A model generated the notes under the pieces. The model made no database searches. It was not told the origin of the DNA and saw nothing but the letters and a program-made list of their open reading frames with translations. From assembly GCA_002338385.1 (NCBI GenBank), contig DDIE01000023.1, forward strand, positions 1,956 through 8,149: DNA of 6,194 bases. Direction: 5' to 3'. Numbering within the stretch: position 1 is the first letter of the stretch; each line of letters begins with the position of its first letter. The translations under genes were made by a program, and so were the position numbers. Origin of the DNA: Proteobacteria bacterium UBA1858 (GTDB lineage Bacteria > Pseudomonadota > Gammaproteobacteria > UBA4575). Shown here piece by piece: positions 6,158-6,194 of this stretch.

Positions 6158-6194
6158 GAGAAATAAGCCGTAAGAGATTGTTTTTAAATAAAAA

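Overview
The window looks like chromosomal housekeeping DNA from a gammaproteobacterium of moderate GC content. The Fur, DusA, YadG-like and YadH-like proteins all resemble their Escherichia coli counterparts closely over full length, as judged from memory of those sequences. The gene order (M17 peptidase–dusA, divergent from yadGH, then fur) is not the one I know from E. coli, so a non-enteric lineage is likely. I cannot name a genus. I saw no RNA gene, mobile element, CRISPR array or phage gene, and no gap between genes exceeds about 71 bases.

Layout from left to right: (1) a forward pair, made of the 3' part of a TIGR04283-type GT2 glycosyltransferase followed after 5 bases by a TIGR04282/DUF2064-type transferase; (2) a reverse pair, made of an M17 leucyl-aminopeptidase-family gene followed after 2 bases by dusA (tRNA-dihydrouridine synthase A); (3) a forward ABC exporter pair, yadG-like ATPase then yadH-like ABC-2 permease, separated by 4 bases and divergent from the peptidase across a 71-base intergenic region; (4) two reverse genes, fur and, upstream of it, a small putative exported protein of unknown function.

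The layout is very compact. Both convergent junctions (DUF2064/dusA and yadH/fur) have stop codons that overlap by 4 bases, with no room for an intergenic terminator. Same-strand partners lie 2 to 5 bases apart, which points to operons with coupled translation. Most start codons lack a good Shine-Dalgarno sequence.

Functionally, the window combines two sugar/nucleotidyl-transferase-like proteins that belong to the 'rSAM/selenodomain-associated' families, intracellular peptide turnover, tRNA modification, export of an unknown substrate, and iron-responsive transcription control. I found no clear evidence of a new system. The points most worth following up are the altered motifs in the DUF2064 protein, the uncharacterised two-cysteine exported protein beside fur, and the overlapping convergent gene ends.
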